Below the pieces are notes generated by a model, which saw only the letters and a list, made by a program, of their open reading frames with translations, was not told the DNA's origin and did not search any database. A DNA stretch of 64,000 nucleotides from assembly GCF_050286925.1 (NCBI RefSeq), contig NZ_JBFWFX010000001.1:62001-126000 (forward strand), read 5' to 3'. Shown in pieces: positions 31,591-39,031 of the stretch. Positions within the stretch are counted from its first letter, which is position 1. Each line of letters opens with the position of its first letter. A program made the translations under genes and the position numbers. Source of the DNA: Caloranaerobacter sp050286925 (GTDB lineage: Bacteria > Bacillota > Clostridia > Tissierellales > Thermohalobacteraceae).

Positions 31591-33126
31591 TTATTCTTCA
31601 GTAACTTTACTACCGAAGAAGTATAATATACCAAACAATACTATTGTACCAATTGAAAGTGAAATATAAGGGTTAATACCGAAGCCGACAGGGATAAACC
31701 CTACTAAAATGGCTACTAGTGCTACTGTTAAGGCATAAGGTAATTGTGTTTTTACATGTGCTATATGATCGCACGCACTAGAAATTGATGACATAATAGT
31801 TGTATCGGAAATAGGAGAACAGTGGTCTCCAAAAACAGCGCCAGTTAATACGGCTCCGATAGTAGGAATTAATAATTCAGTACCTCCTAATTGTACAGCT
31901 AGAGGTATAGCCAAAGGCATAACTATAGAATTAGCTCCCCAAGATGTACCAGTTGAGAACGCGATTACTGCTGGTATTATAAACATCATTAGAGGGAGTA
32001 AATAAGGCGGAAGCGAACTTTTTGCAATATTAGCTATAAACTCAGCTGCTCCAAGCTTATCGTTAATTCCTCCCAAAGACCAAGCTAATATTAATATTAT
32101 AGATGCAGTTGTCATAGATTTAACACCAGACACCCATGCATCCATAATTTCTTTTAATGATAATAATCTTTGTAACAGAGTCATAATAACAGCAATTAAA
32201 GTTCCTCCAAAAGAAGCCCATAGCAAAACTACACTAGAATCGGCGTTTTCAAAAGCATCTTTTATAGAGCCACTTTCAAGACCTCCACCATTAATATATA
32301 AACCTACTATTGTTATTAATAAAACTGAAAGAATAGGGATTACTGCATTATACCATCTTTCATATTTTATATTTGAATTAAATGTTGACACTTCATCAGA
32401 AACTAGAGGTGTAGCATTATCATCTAATACTTTTCCTGTCTTATATGTCCTTTTTTCAGCTCTAGCCATGGCTCCAAAATCGCGTCCCGTAAATATTATT
32501 ATTAGAACAAAAACTAAAGCTAACAAACTATAAAATCTATATGGTATTGTTTGTAAAAATACACTATATGCATTTAAATCTATATTAATTTTAGCCAAGC
32601 TATCTCTTATTAATCCAGTTTCAAAACCAACCCATGTTGATATTAATGCTATACTTGCAACTGGAGCAGCAGTTGAGTCAACAATATAAGCTAATTTTTC
32701 TCTAGAAATTTTCATCTTATCAGTAATACTTCTCATAGTATTACCAACGATTAAAGAATTGGCATAGTCATCAAAGAAAATCAACATACCCATTAACCAA
32801 GTTGCAAACAATGTAGACTTGTTATTTTTTGCTTTTGAAACTATAAGGTTAGCAATTCCATTTGTACCTCCATTTTTACTTAAAATACTTATAAGCCCTC
32901 CTATAGAAAGGCAGAAAATTAAAATAGATGCATTCCAAGTATCAGCTAATGAACCAACAATATATGTGTTTAACGTTTTTGCAAAACCAATTAGTGGATT
33001 AAATCCGGCTAAAATAGTAGCACCAATGAAAACAGATATAAATAGCGATAAAAGAACTTCTTGAGTAATCCATGAAAGGATTATTGCTATTATTGCTGGT
33101 ATAATTGAAAGCCATCCATATTGCAT
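31591..33126 (-). CDS. NhaC-family transporter under lysine-riboswitch control
   Basis: 511 residues with 11-13 membrane segments. The family signatures are FFDDYANSLIVGNTMRSITD and GTSWGANSIVMPLAIPLA and the GDHCSPISDTTIMSS loop of Na+/H+ antiporters NhaC. Members of this family preceded by an L-box have been predicted to be lysine transporters. The lysine riboswitch upstream and the lysine catabolic operon at 63 kb agree with uptake or export of lysine. AGGAGGAAT precedes the ATG. Confidence 0.9.
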   Translation of the reverse strand: MQYGWLSIIPAIIAIILSWITQEVLLSLFISVFIGATILAGFNPLIGFAKTLNTYIVGSLADTWNASILIFCLSIGGLISILSKNGGTNGIANLIVSKAKNNKSTLFATWLMGMLIFFDDYANSLIVGNTMRSITDKMKISREKLAYIVDSTAAPVASIALISTWVGFETGLIRDSLAKINIDLNAYSVFLQTIPYRFYSLLALVFVLIIIFTGRDFGAMARAEKRTYKTGKVLDDNATPLVSDEVSTFNSNIKYERWYNAVIPILSVLLITIVGLYINGGGLESGSIKDAFENADSSVVLLWASFGGTLIAVIMTLLQRLLSLKEIMDAWVSGVKSMTTASIILILAWSLGGINDKLGAAEFIANIAKSSLPPYLLPLMMFIIPAVIAFSTGTSWGANSIVMPLAIPLAVQLGGTELLIPTIGAVLTGAVFGDHCSPISDTTIMSSISSACDHIAHVKTQLPYALTVALVAILVGFIPVGFGINPYISLSIGTIVLFGILYFFGSKVTEE

Positions 33127-33154
33127 AAATATTCCTCCTTTGTATTTATTAATT

Positions 33155-33250
33155 CGTATTTAGCTATTCGTTATTTGCTATTCGAAAAGCGAGAAGCTAG
33201 TAGCCAATAATTAATTTTAAATTTTACATTTTCAATTTTTAATTTCTTGC
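33155..33250 (+). repeat. AT-rich dispersed repeat, copy 3
   Basis: GCTATTCGAAAAGCGAGAAG, then TTTTAAATTTTACATTTTCA. It lies between the riboswitch terminator and the transporter gene, and so is inside the leader mRNA on the minus strand. Confidence 0.65.
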
Positions 33251-33275
33251 ATCTGTTTCCTGTTTTTAGATAATA

Positions 33276-33545
33276 AAAAAACACCTGATAGGCTTATCAG
33301 GTGCTACTTTCAAAAAAAGCATAGACCAAGCCCATCCCTCCTTTTTTGCCCAGTGTGAGATAGCGCTCCATCAGGATATCGGGCAATTATCCTGATGACA
33401 GTCCTACACCTATTCGATGCAGGCCCAGCCTTAGATTTTGGATATCTAAGACTTCGGCGACAGCTCCTTTCACTATATTTCATAGGCTTCCGGCCTCCAT
33501 ATAGCTACTCTTAGATGTCGCGCCTCTACCTCACCCCTTTGAGGG
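33276..33545 (-). ncRNA. Lysine riboswitch (L-box) with terminator
   Basis: On the minus strand, conserved L-box blocks occur in order: GAGGTAGAGGCGCGAC, AAGAGTAGC, GGAGCTGTCGCCGAAG, GGGCCTGCATCG, GGACTGTCATCAGGA and GGAGCGCTATCTCACAC. The terminator CACCTGATA/TATCAGGTG with a run of T follows (33282-33303). Lysine binding should stop transcription of the NhaC-type gene. Confidence 0.95.
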
Positions 33546-33760
33546 ATGAGGTCATATTAAGTTGTGATATATTATAATCTAACATGTATAAATATAAAAG
33601 TCAACAGTTAATTGTTGGGAGAGAGAAATTAATAAATTATTAACTAATTAACTATTGACATTTAAAAAAAAAGTAGTATATTTATTATATGTAAACTTAA
33701 AGTTTAGTTTTATAATCCATATGAAATTATATATCTTATTAAATATAGATAAGAACAGGT

Positions 33761-33823
33761 GTAATTTCCGTTTATGGATTTCAACAAAATTCACCTAAAT
33801 TTATTTAAACGGAAATTTTGTTA
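33761..33823 (-). repeat. Double-palindrome repeat, variant partial copy 5
   Basis: The reverse complement reads AATTTCCGTTTAAATAAATT, then GAATTTTGTTGAAATCCAT and AACGGAAATTAC. It is a diverged half element upstream of the XRE regulator. Confidence 0.5.
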
Positions 33824-33907
33824 TTAAATTAATGATAAAATTTTTTTGTCATTCAGTTTAGCATTTTTAAACTTTTCATATAGTATTATTTGATTAGGGG
33901 TGTGATT

Positions 33908-34447
33908 GTGGATATTGGTAATAAAATAAAAAGGTTAAGAATGTTGAATGGGTTGACTCAGCAAGAACTAGCTCAAAGATGTGATTTAACCAAAGGTTTC
34001 ATATCACAAATTGAGAGGAATTTGACATCACCGTCCATTGCAACATTAATGGATATATTAGAAGCTCTAGGAACTGATATTAGGAACTTTTTTAATGAAG
34101 TTGAGAATGATAAAGTTGTGTATACAAAAGAGGATATATTTTCAAGCGAAAACGAAGAATTAGGGCATATTATCGAATGGCTTATTCCTAATGCACAAAA
34201 GAATAACATGGAGCCTATACTTCTTACGTTAGAAAGTGGAGGAAAGAGTAATGTAGAGAATCCCCACGAAGGAGAAGAATTTGGATATGTTTTATCGGGA
34301 AGTATTTATTTAAATTTAGGGGATAACAAATATAAGGTGAATAAGGGAGAAAGTTTTTATTTTAAGTCAGATAAGAAGCATTTTATTGAAAATAGTTTTA
34401 AGAGAAAAGCTGTTGTACTTTGGGTAACTTGTCCACCGAGTTTTTAA
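33908..34447 (+). CDS. XRE-family regulator with C-terminal cupin domain
   Basis: About 179 residues from GTG 33908, chosen because AGGGG lies seven bases upstream. An N-terminal helix-turn-helix (residues 1-60; LTQQELAQRCDLTKGFISQIERN) is joined to a cupin domain (about 100-175; HEGEEFGYVLSGSIYLNLGDN). This is the architecture of PuuR-like polyamine and amino-acid regulators. It precedes speD by 43 bases in the same direction, so polyamine-responsive control of speD-speE-speB is the natural inference. Confidence 0.9.
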   Translation: MDIGNKIKRLRMLNGLTQQELAQRCDLTKGFISQIERNLTSPSIATLMDILEALGTDIRNFFNEVENDKVVYTKEDIFSSENEELGHIIEWLIPNAQKNNMEPILLTLESGGKSNVENPHEGEEFGYVLSGSIYLNLGDNKYKVNKGESFYFKSDKKHFIENSFKRKAVVLWVTCPPSF

Positions 34448-34490
34448 TAAGATATGAAAATTAATATTCTTTATAGAAAGGAGAAGGCTT

Positions 34491-34919
34491 ATGAAAATAG
34501 AACAATTAGGAAGACATATTTTAGCAGAGTTTTATAACTGTGATAGGGATATATTAAATGACCATGCCTTAATAGAGAAATATATGAATGAAGCAGCTAT
34601 TGAAGCAAAGGCAACAATAGTAAAGAGTGTATTCCATTTATTCAATCCATGGGGAGTAAGTGGAGTTGTAGTAATACAAGAATCTCATCTTACAATTCAT
34701 ACTTGGCCAGAATACGGATATGCTGCAGTTGATTTATTTACATGTGGAGATGAAGTAGATCCATGGATTGCTTTTGATTACTTAAAAGAAAAATTAAAAG
34801 CTGAAAAAACAGAAACACAAGAAGTTCCAAGAGGAATAGTAGAGAAAATAAAAAGATTTTCAGATGGTAAATTAGATGATATAAAAGTTAAACACAAACC
34901 AGAAGTTGTAAGTGCATAA
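34491..34919 (+). CDS. speD: S-adenosylmethionine decarboxylase proenzyme
   Basis: 142 residues of the short bacterial class. Self-cleavage gives the pyruvoyl Ser in VVIQESHLTIHTWPEYGYAAVDLFTCG, with the conserved His and Cys residues downstream. It makes decarboxylated SAM, the aminopropyl donor for SpeE. AAAGGAG precedes the ATG. Two copies of its terminator follow, flanking an inserted element that now separates it from speE. Confidence 0.96.
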   Translation: MKIEQLGRHILAEFYNCDRDILNDHALIEKYMNEAAIEAKATIVKSVFHLFNPWGVSGVVVIQESHLTIHTWPEYGYAAVDLFTCGDEVDPWIAFDYLKEKLKAEKTETQEVPRGIVEKIKRFSDGKLDDIKVKHKPEVVSA

Positions 34920-34941
34920 TTTTTAATTTATGAAAAAAAAT

Positions 34942-34966
34942 AAAGCCGAGGGCAGTCTCGGCTTTA
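34942..34966 (+). terminator. Terminator after speD (left copy)
   Basis: AAAGCCGAG/CTCGGCTTT. The same hairpin recurs at 35213-35239, on the other side of the inverted-repeat element. Confidence 0.8.
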
Positions 34967-34967
34967 G

Positions 34968-35212
34968 AGTTTGTTGGCAAAATTAAATTCGATAATAGAT
35001 TGAAAAATAACGCTCATAGACAAAACTTTAGAGAAAACTAAGATTCATAATTTTGAAAAATCCTAACGCACCTAATCAAGACCTCCTGTCTTGTAGGATG
35101 CTGGTTTGACATCCTGTCAAACCTACGGATTTTTCTAAAATTATTCATCAAGTTTTCATTGCTAAAGTTTTGTAATTATTCGCTCTTATTTTTCAATTAT
35201 GTTTACAGCCTG
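34968..35212 (-). repeat. TGTTGACAAA inverted-repeat element, full copy C
   Basis: Ends are TTTGTTGGCAAAA and GTTTACAGCCTG. The centre, in reverse complement, has hairpin P1 GGTTTGAC-AGGAT-GTCAAACC and P2 AAGAC-AGGAG-GTCTT between AAATCCG and GGATTT. It is in opposite orientation to copies A and B. Confidence 0.8.
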
Positions 35213-35239
35213 TAAAGCCGAGGGCAAATCTCGGCTTTA
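35213..35239 (+). terminator. Terminator-like hairpin (right copy)
   Basis: AAAGCCGAG/CTCGGCTTT, duplicate of 34942-34966 with a slightly different loop (GGCAAAT instead of GGCAGT). Confidence 0.75.
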
Positions 35240-35280
35240 GAAATTATAAGAGCAATAAATAACTAACATAAGGAGGAATC

Positions 35281-36140
35281 TTGAAAAGGAATTATGGTTT
35301 ACTGAAAAACATACTGATTATGCTAAATTCTCTTTTAAAGTAAAAAAACATCTTTATTCAGAAAAGAGTCCTTTTCAACAAGTAGATTTTATAGATACAT
35401 ATGAATTTGGCAAGGTGCTTTTATTAGATGGGCTTGTTATGGTAACAGAAAAAGACGAATTTATATATCATGATATGATAACTCATGTTGCTATGGCTAC
35501 AAATCCTGAAATTAAAAGGGTTTTAGTTATAGGTGGTGGAGATGGTGGTACAGTAAGAGAGTTAACTAGATATAATACAATAGAAAAAATCGATATGGTT
35601 GAAATAGATGAATTAGTTGTTAAAGCTTCAAGAGAATTCTTACCACTAACTTCATCTAAACTAGATGATGAGAGAGTAACTTTATACTTTGAAGATGGAA
35701 TAAAGTTTGTAGAAGATAAGGAAAACGAATATGATTTAATAATTGTAGACTCAACAGACCCAATAGGACCAGGAGAAGGATTATTTACTACAGAGTTTTA
35801 TAAGAATTGCTATAAGGCGTTAAGTGATAAAGGTATACTTGTTAATCAAAATGAAAGTCCTTACTATGAAAGAGATGCTAAGGCTATGCTAAGAGCAACA
35901 GGAAAATTAAAGAAAATTTTCCCTATAGTAGAAGTATATCAATTCCATATGCCTACTTATCCATCAGGACATTGGCTATTTGGATTTGCATCAAAATCAT
36001 TACATCCAATTAAAGATTTCAAACCAGAAGAGTGGAAGAAATTTAACCTAAAAACTAAGTATTACAATACAGACATACATGTAGGAGCATTTGCTTTACC
36101 AACTTACGTTAAGGAGATGATTGAAGCTGGTGCTAAATAA
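35281..36140 (+). CDS. speE: Spermidine synthase, no in-frame start codon (apparent frameshift at codon 2-3)
   Basis: Aminopropyltransferase converting putrescine and decarboxylated SAM to spermidine. The full N-terminal domain is encoded in frame from 35289 (ELWFTEKHTDYAKFSFKVKKHLYS), but the only plausible start, TTG 35281 after AGGAGG, is one base out of frame. One extra A in the AAAA run would give MKKELWFTEKH, a normal start. The next in-frame start is GTG 35415, which would delete about 45 residues. The catalytic domain is intact: VLVIGGGDGGTVREL, EIDELVV, DSTDPIGPGEGLF and HWLFGFAS. Either a sequencing slip, a real lesion or initiation at a non-standard codon explains this. Confidence 0.85.
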
Positions 36141-36981
36141 AAATATCCATACATTTATAGGATTTGATAGTGAATATGAAGATTCACAAATAGTAGTATT
36201 TGGAGCCCCCTTTGATGGAACGACTTCATTTAGACCAGGAACGAGATTTGCTCCTGCTATAATGAGAAATGAATCATACGGATTAGAGACATATAGCCCA
36301 TATCTTGATAGGGATTTGACTGATATAAAAGTTTATGATGCTGGTGATTTAGAATTTCCATTTGGTAATACGAAAAAAGTATTAGATATGATAGAAGAGT
36401 TTACTAAAAATGTTTTAAATGATGGAAAGATACCTGTTATGATAGGTGGAGAGCATTTAGTAACTTTACCATCTGTTAAAGCAGTTTACGAAAAGTATAA
36501 AGACCTTTATGTTTTGCATTTTGATGCCCATACAGATTTAAGAGAGGATTATATGGGTGAAAAGTTATCACACGCAACAGTTATAAGAAGAGTTTGGGAA
36601 TTTCTCGGAGATGGTAGAATATATCAATTTGGAATTAGATCTGGTGAAAGAGAAGAATTTGAATGGGCTAAAAAGCATACAAAGATGACTAAATTTACCT
36701 ATGAGGGCCTTGAAGATGTAGTAAATGAGCTAAAAGGGAAAAAAGTCTATATTACTATTGATTTAGATATTTTAGATCCATCGGTTTTCCCTGGGACTGG
36801 TACACCAGAGCCTGGAGGAATATCGTTTAATGACATGATGGATATCATTGGTATTTTAAAGAATTTAAATATTGTAGGAGCCGATATTGTAGAGTTATCT
36901 CCACATTATGATAATAGTGGAGCTTCAACTGCTGTTGCATGTAAAATACTTAGAGAGCTAGTTCTTGCGATTAGCAAATAA
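36121..36981 (+). CDS. speB: Agmatinase / ureohydrolase
   Basis: 286 residues. TTG 36121 follows AAGGAG by four bases and overlaps the end of speE; GTG 36130 is the alternative. Dimanganese ligands are visible in GGEHLVTLP, LHFDAHTDLREDY and TIDLDILDPSVFPGTGTPEPGG. It hydrolyses agmatine to putrescine and urea, which feeds SpeE. Together with speA at 19360 and speD/speE it completes arginine to spermidine. A strong terminator follows. Confidence 0.95.
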   Translation: MKLVLNKNIHTFIGFDSEYEDSQIVVFGAPFDGTTSFRPGTRFAPAIMRNESYGLETYSPYLDRDLTDIKVYDAGDLEFPFGNTKKVLDMIEEFTKNVLNDGKIPVMIGGEHLVTLPSVKAVYEKYKDLYVLHFDAHTDLREDYMGEKLSHATVIRRVWEFLGDGRIYQFGIRSGEREEFEWAKKHTKMTKFTYEGLEDVVNELKGKKVYITIDLDILDPSVFPGTGTPEPGGISFNDMMDIIGILKNLNIVGADIVELSPHYDNSGASTAVACKILRELVLAISK

Positions 36982-37012
36982 TTTTAAAGCGGCCATTGGC
37001 CGCTTTAAAATT
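36980..37012 (+). terminator. Terminator after speB
   Basis: AATTTTAAAGCGGCC/GGCCGCTTTAAAATT followed by ATTTT. The next 280 bases are AT-rich and contain nothing else that I can call. Confidence 0.85.
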
Positions 37013-37292
37013 ATTTTACTTAATAAATTGAAAGAAGTTATCATATTTTTTAGAAATCTTAATTTTTATTATGCTAAAAAAATACCTCCTTAAAAATATC
37101 CTAATCATATAAATAAAAGAAATTTATCAATATTTAATAAAATAAAGATAAAACTTTTTGTCAAGTTTGAATTTTCAATAGACATAATATTATGGATAAT
37201 AATAAATTGTTGCATTTTATTAATAATTATTATAAAATATTAGAAATAAAATTTTGAAAATACAGAAAAATATAAAAAGAGTGGTGATAAGT

Positions 37293-38477
37293 ATGGAAGA
37301 AAAGAAAATAGGACTATTGCCTAGATTAATTGCTGGAATTATTTTAGGAGTTATTATAGGACTAATTTCAAGATCTATACAAGTATACTTTCTAGTAAGA
37401 GTATTAAGTACATTTACAAGCATTTTTGGCAATTTTCTAAAATTTATTATTCCTTTAATAATTATAGGATTTGTTGCACCAGGTATAGCAGAATTGGGTA
37501 AAGGAGCAGGCAAATTACTTGGGATAACAGCCGGTATAGCATATATTTCTACGATAATATCGGGAACAATAGCCTTTTTTCTAGGTTCTACTATACTTCC
37601 AAATATAATTAAAGCAGGTGAAGTAGCTCAAAAATCGGCAATTAAAATAGAGCCTTATTTTACGATTGAAATGCCACCTATAATGGGGGTAATGACTGCT
37701 TTAATCTTTGCTTTTATATTAGGATTGGGAATGGCAAATATAAAGGGGAAATCTTTATTTGGAACGTTAAAAGATTTCCAAAATATAATTGAAGGTGTTG
37801 TAAGGAGAATATTGATTCCATTCATACCTGTTCATATTTCAGGTATATCTGCAAAATTAGCGGCTACAAATGAAATATTTAAAACAATTAAGGCTTTTTC
37901 GGCTGTTTTTGTATTGATAATAATTCTTCAGATAAGCTATATAATTATTCAATATGTAGTGGCATGGCTAGTGAGCGGTAAAAGCCCGTTTAAATCCATT
38001 AAAAATATGTTGCCAGCATATTTTACAGCACTTGGTACACAGTCTTCAGCTGCTACCATACCTGTAACTATTCAATGTGCTAGAAAAAACGGAATATCTG
38101 AAGATGTTATAGATTTTGTCATACCTTTAGGTGCTACTATCCATTTGGCTGGAGATACTATTACATTAGTGCTTGCATCTATGGGGCTTATGATGATATC
38201 AGGTACTATTCCTACATTTGAAATGATGTTCCCATTTATATTAATGTTAGGTGTAACGATGGTAGCTGCACCTGGAATACCTGGTGGTGGAGTATATGCT
38301 GCATTAGGTTTATTAGAAAATATGTTAGGTTTTACAGCTGCTCAACAAGGATTGATGATAGCTATTCATTTTTCACAGGATAGTTTTGGTACAGCTACAA
38401 ATGTTACAGGAGACGGTGCTATAGCTTTAATAATTGATAAGATAGCGAAAAATAGTAAATTAGATAAAGGTGTTTAG
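37293..38477 (+). CDS. Dicarboxylate/amino acid:cation symporter (DAACS family)
   Basis: About 394 residues. ATG 37293 (MEEKKIGLLPRLIAG) follows GTGGTGA; the upstream frame lacks a ribosome site. Eight or so membrane segments with hairpin motifs, including the serine-rich re-entrant loop ALGTQSSAATIPVT and the substrate-site region GATIHLAGDTITLVLAS, and late motif QDSFGTATNVTGDGAIALI. Family members import glutamate, aspartate, serine/threonine or dicarboxylates with Na+ or H+. Substrate is not evident. It fits an amino-acid-fermenting organism. Confidence 0.92.
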   Translation: MEEKKIGLLPRLIAGIILGVIIGLISRSIQVYFLVRVLSTFTSIFGNFLKFIIPLIIIGFVAPGIAELGKGAGKLLGITAGIAYISTIISGTIAFFLGSTILPNIIKAGEVAQKSAIKIEPYFTIEMPPIMGVMTALIFAFILGLGMANIKGKSLFGTLKDFQNIIEGVVRRILIPFIPVHISGISAKLAATNEIFKTIKAFSAVFVLIIILQISYIIIQYVVAWLVSGKSPFKSIKNMLPAYFTALGTQSSAATIPVTIQCARKNGISEDVIDFVIPLGATIHLAGDTITLVLASMGLMMISGTIPTFEMMFPFILMLGVTMVAAPGIPGGGVYAALGLLENMLGFTAAQQGLMIAIHFSQDSFGTATNVTGDGAIALIIDKIAKNSKLDKGV

Positions 38478-38487
38478 ATAGATGCCA

Positions 38488-38514
38488 AACCCACGATTTA
38501 TTTAATCGTGGGTT
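38488..38514 (+). terminator. Terminator after the symporter (left copy)
   Basis: AACCCACGATT/AATCGTGGGTT with a short loop. The same hairpin is present at 38780-38805. Confidence 0.8.
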
Positions 38515-38779
38515 GAGTTTGTTGACAAAGTAAAATTTTTAAAAATATATGAAAATAAAAGTGAATACTTGAAAGAATTTAGTTAAAAAAACTAGGTGAA
38601 AATTTTTGAGAAAATCCGTAGGCTTAGCAGGACGCTAAGCCAGCATCCTACAAGACAGGACGTCTTGATTAGGTGCGTTAGGATTTTCTAAAAATTTGAG
38701 CCTTTAGTTTTTTCTAAATTCTTTCGTATGAATGTTATTTTCATAAATATTTAAAAAGATAAGATTGTTAATAGTCTGA
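38515..38779 (+). repeat. TGTTGACAAA inverted-repeat element, full copy A
   Basis: Left end TTTGTTGACAAAG, right end GATTGTTAATAGTCTG. Long arms pair (GAAAGAATTTAG with CTAAATTCTTTC; TAAAAAAACTA with TAGTTTTTT). The centre has P1 GGCTTAGC-AGGAC-GCTAAGCC (38621-38641) and P2 AAGAC-AGGAC-GTCTT (38652-38666) inside AAAATCC/GGATTTT. Confidence 0.85.
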
Positions 38780-38816
38780 TCCCACGATTTATTTAATCGT
38801 GGGTTAAATTTTTTTG
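38780..38816 (+). terminator. Terminator-like hairpin (right copy)
   Basis: CCCACGATT/AATCGTGGG with the same loop as 38488-38514, followed by a run of T. Confidence 0.8.
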
Positions 38817-38895
38817 TAGTAATTTTTTGGGACATTTTAACATAAAATTTTTCATAGAGAAATAATAATATAATAGGCTTTGAATTAGGGATTGG

Positions 38896-39010
38896 AACAA
38901 AATCTTCGATTTAAATAAATTAAGGAAGATTTTGTTGAAATCCATAGACGGAAATTAATTTTAAATTATCCACAATTCATTAAGGTTTAATAATTTCCTA
39001 TGGATTATAA
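38896..39010 (+). repeat. Double-palindrome repeat, copy 3 (complete)
   Basis: AACAAAATCTTCG, then AAATTAAGGAAGATTTTGTT (palindrome 1). ATCCATAGACGGAAATTA pairs with TAATTTCCTATGGAT (palindrome 2). It is directly upstream of the sipL ribosome site. Confidence 0.85.
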
Positions 39011-39031
39011 ATAATTGAAAGGGGGATGAAG

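Noticed and set aside
34968..35212. Element C as part of a structured riboswitch controlling speE
   Set aside because: The same element occurs in reverse orientation after unrelated genes and is flanked by duplicated terminators, which fits an insertion better than a regulator of speE.
37080..37135. TAAGGAGGTA on the minus strand suggesting a small gene
   Set aside because: No ATG, GTG or TTG follows at a usable distance; the open stretch would encode only about 20 residues.
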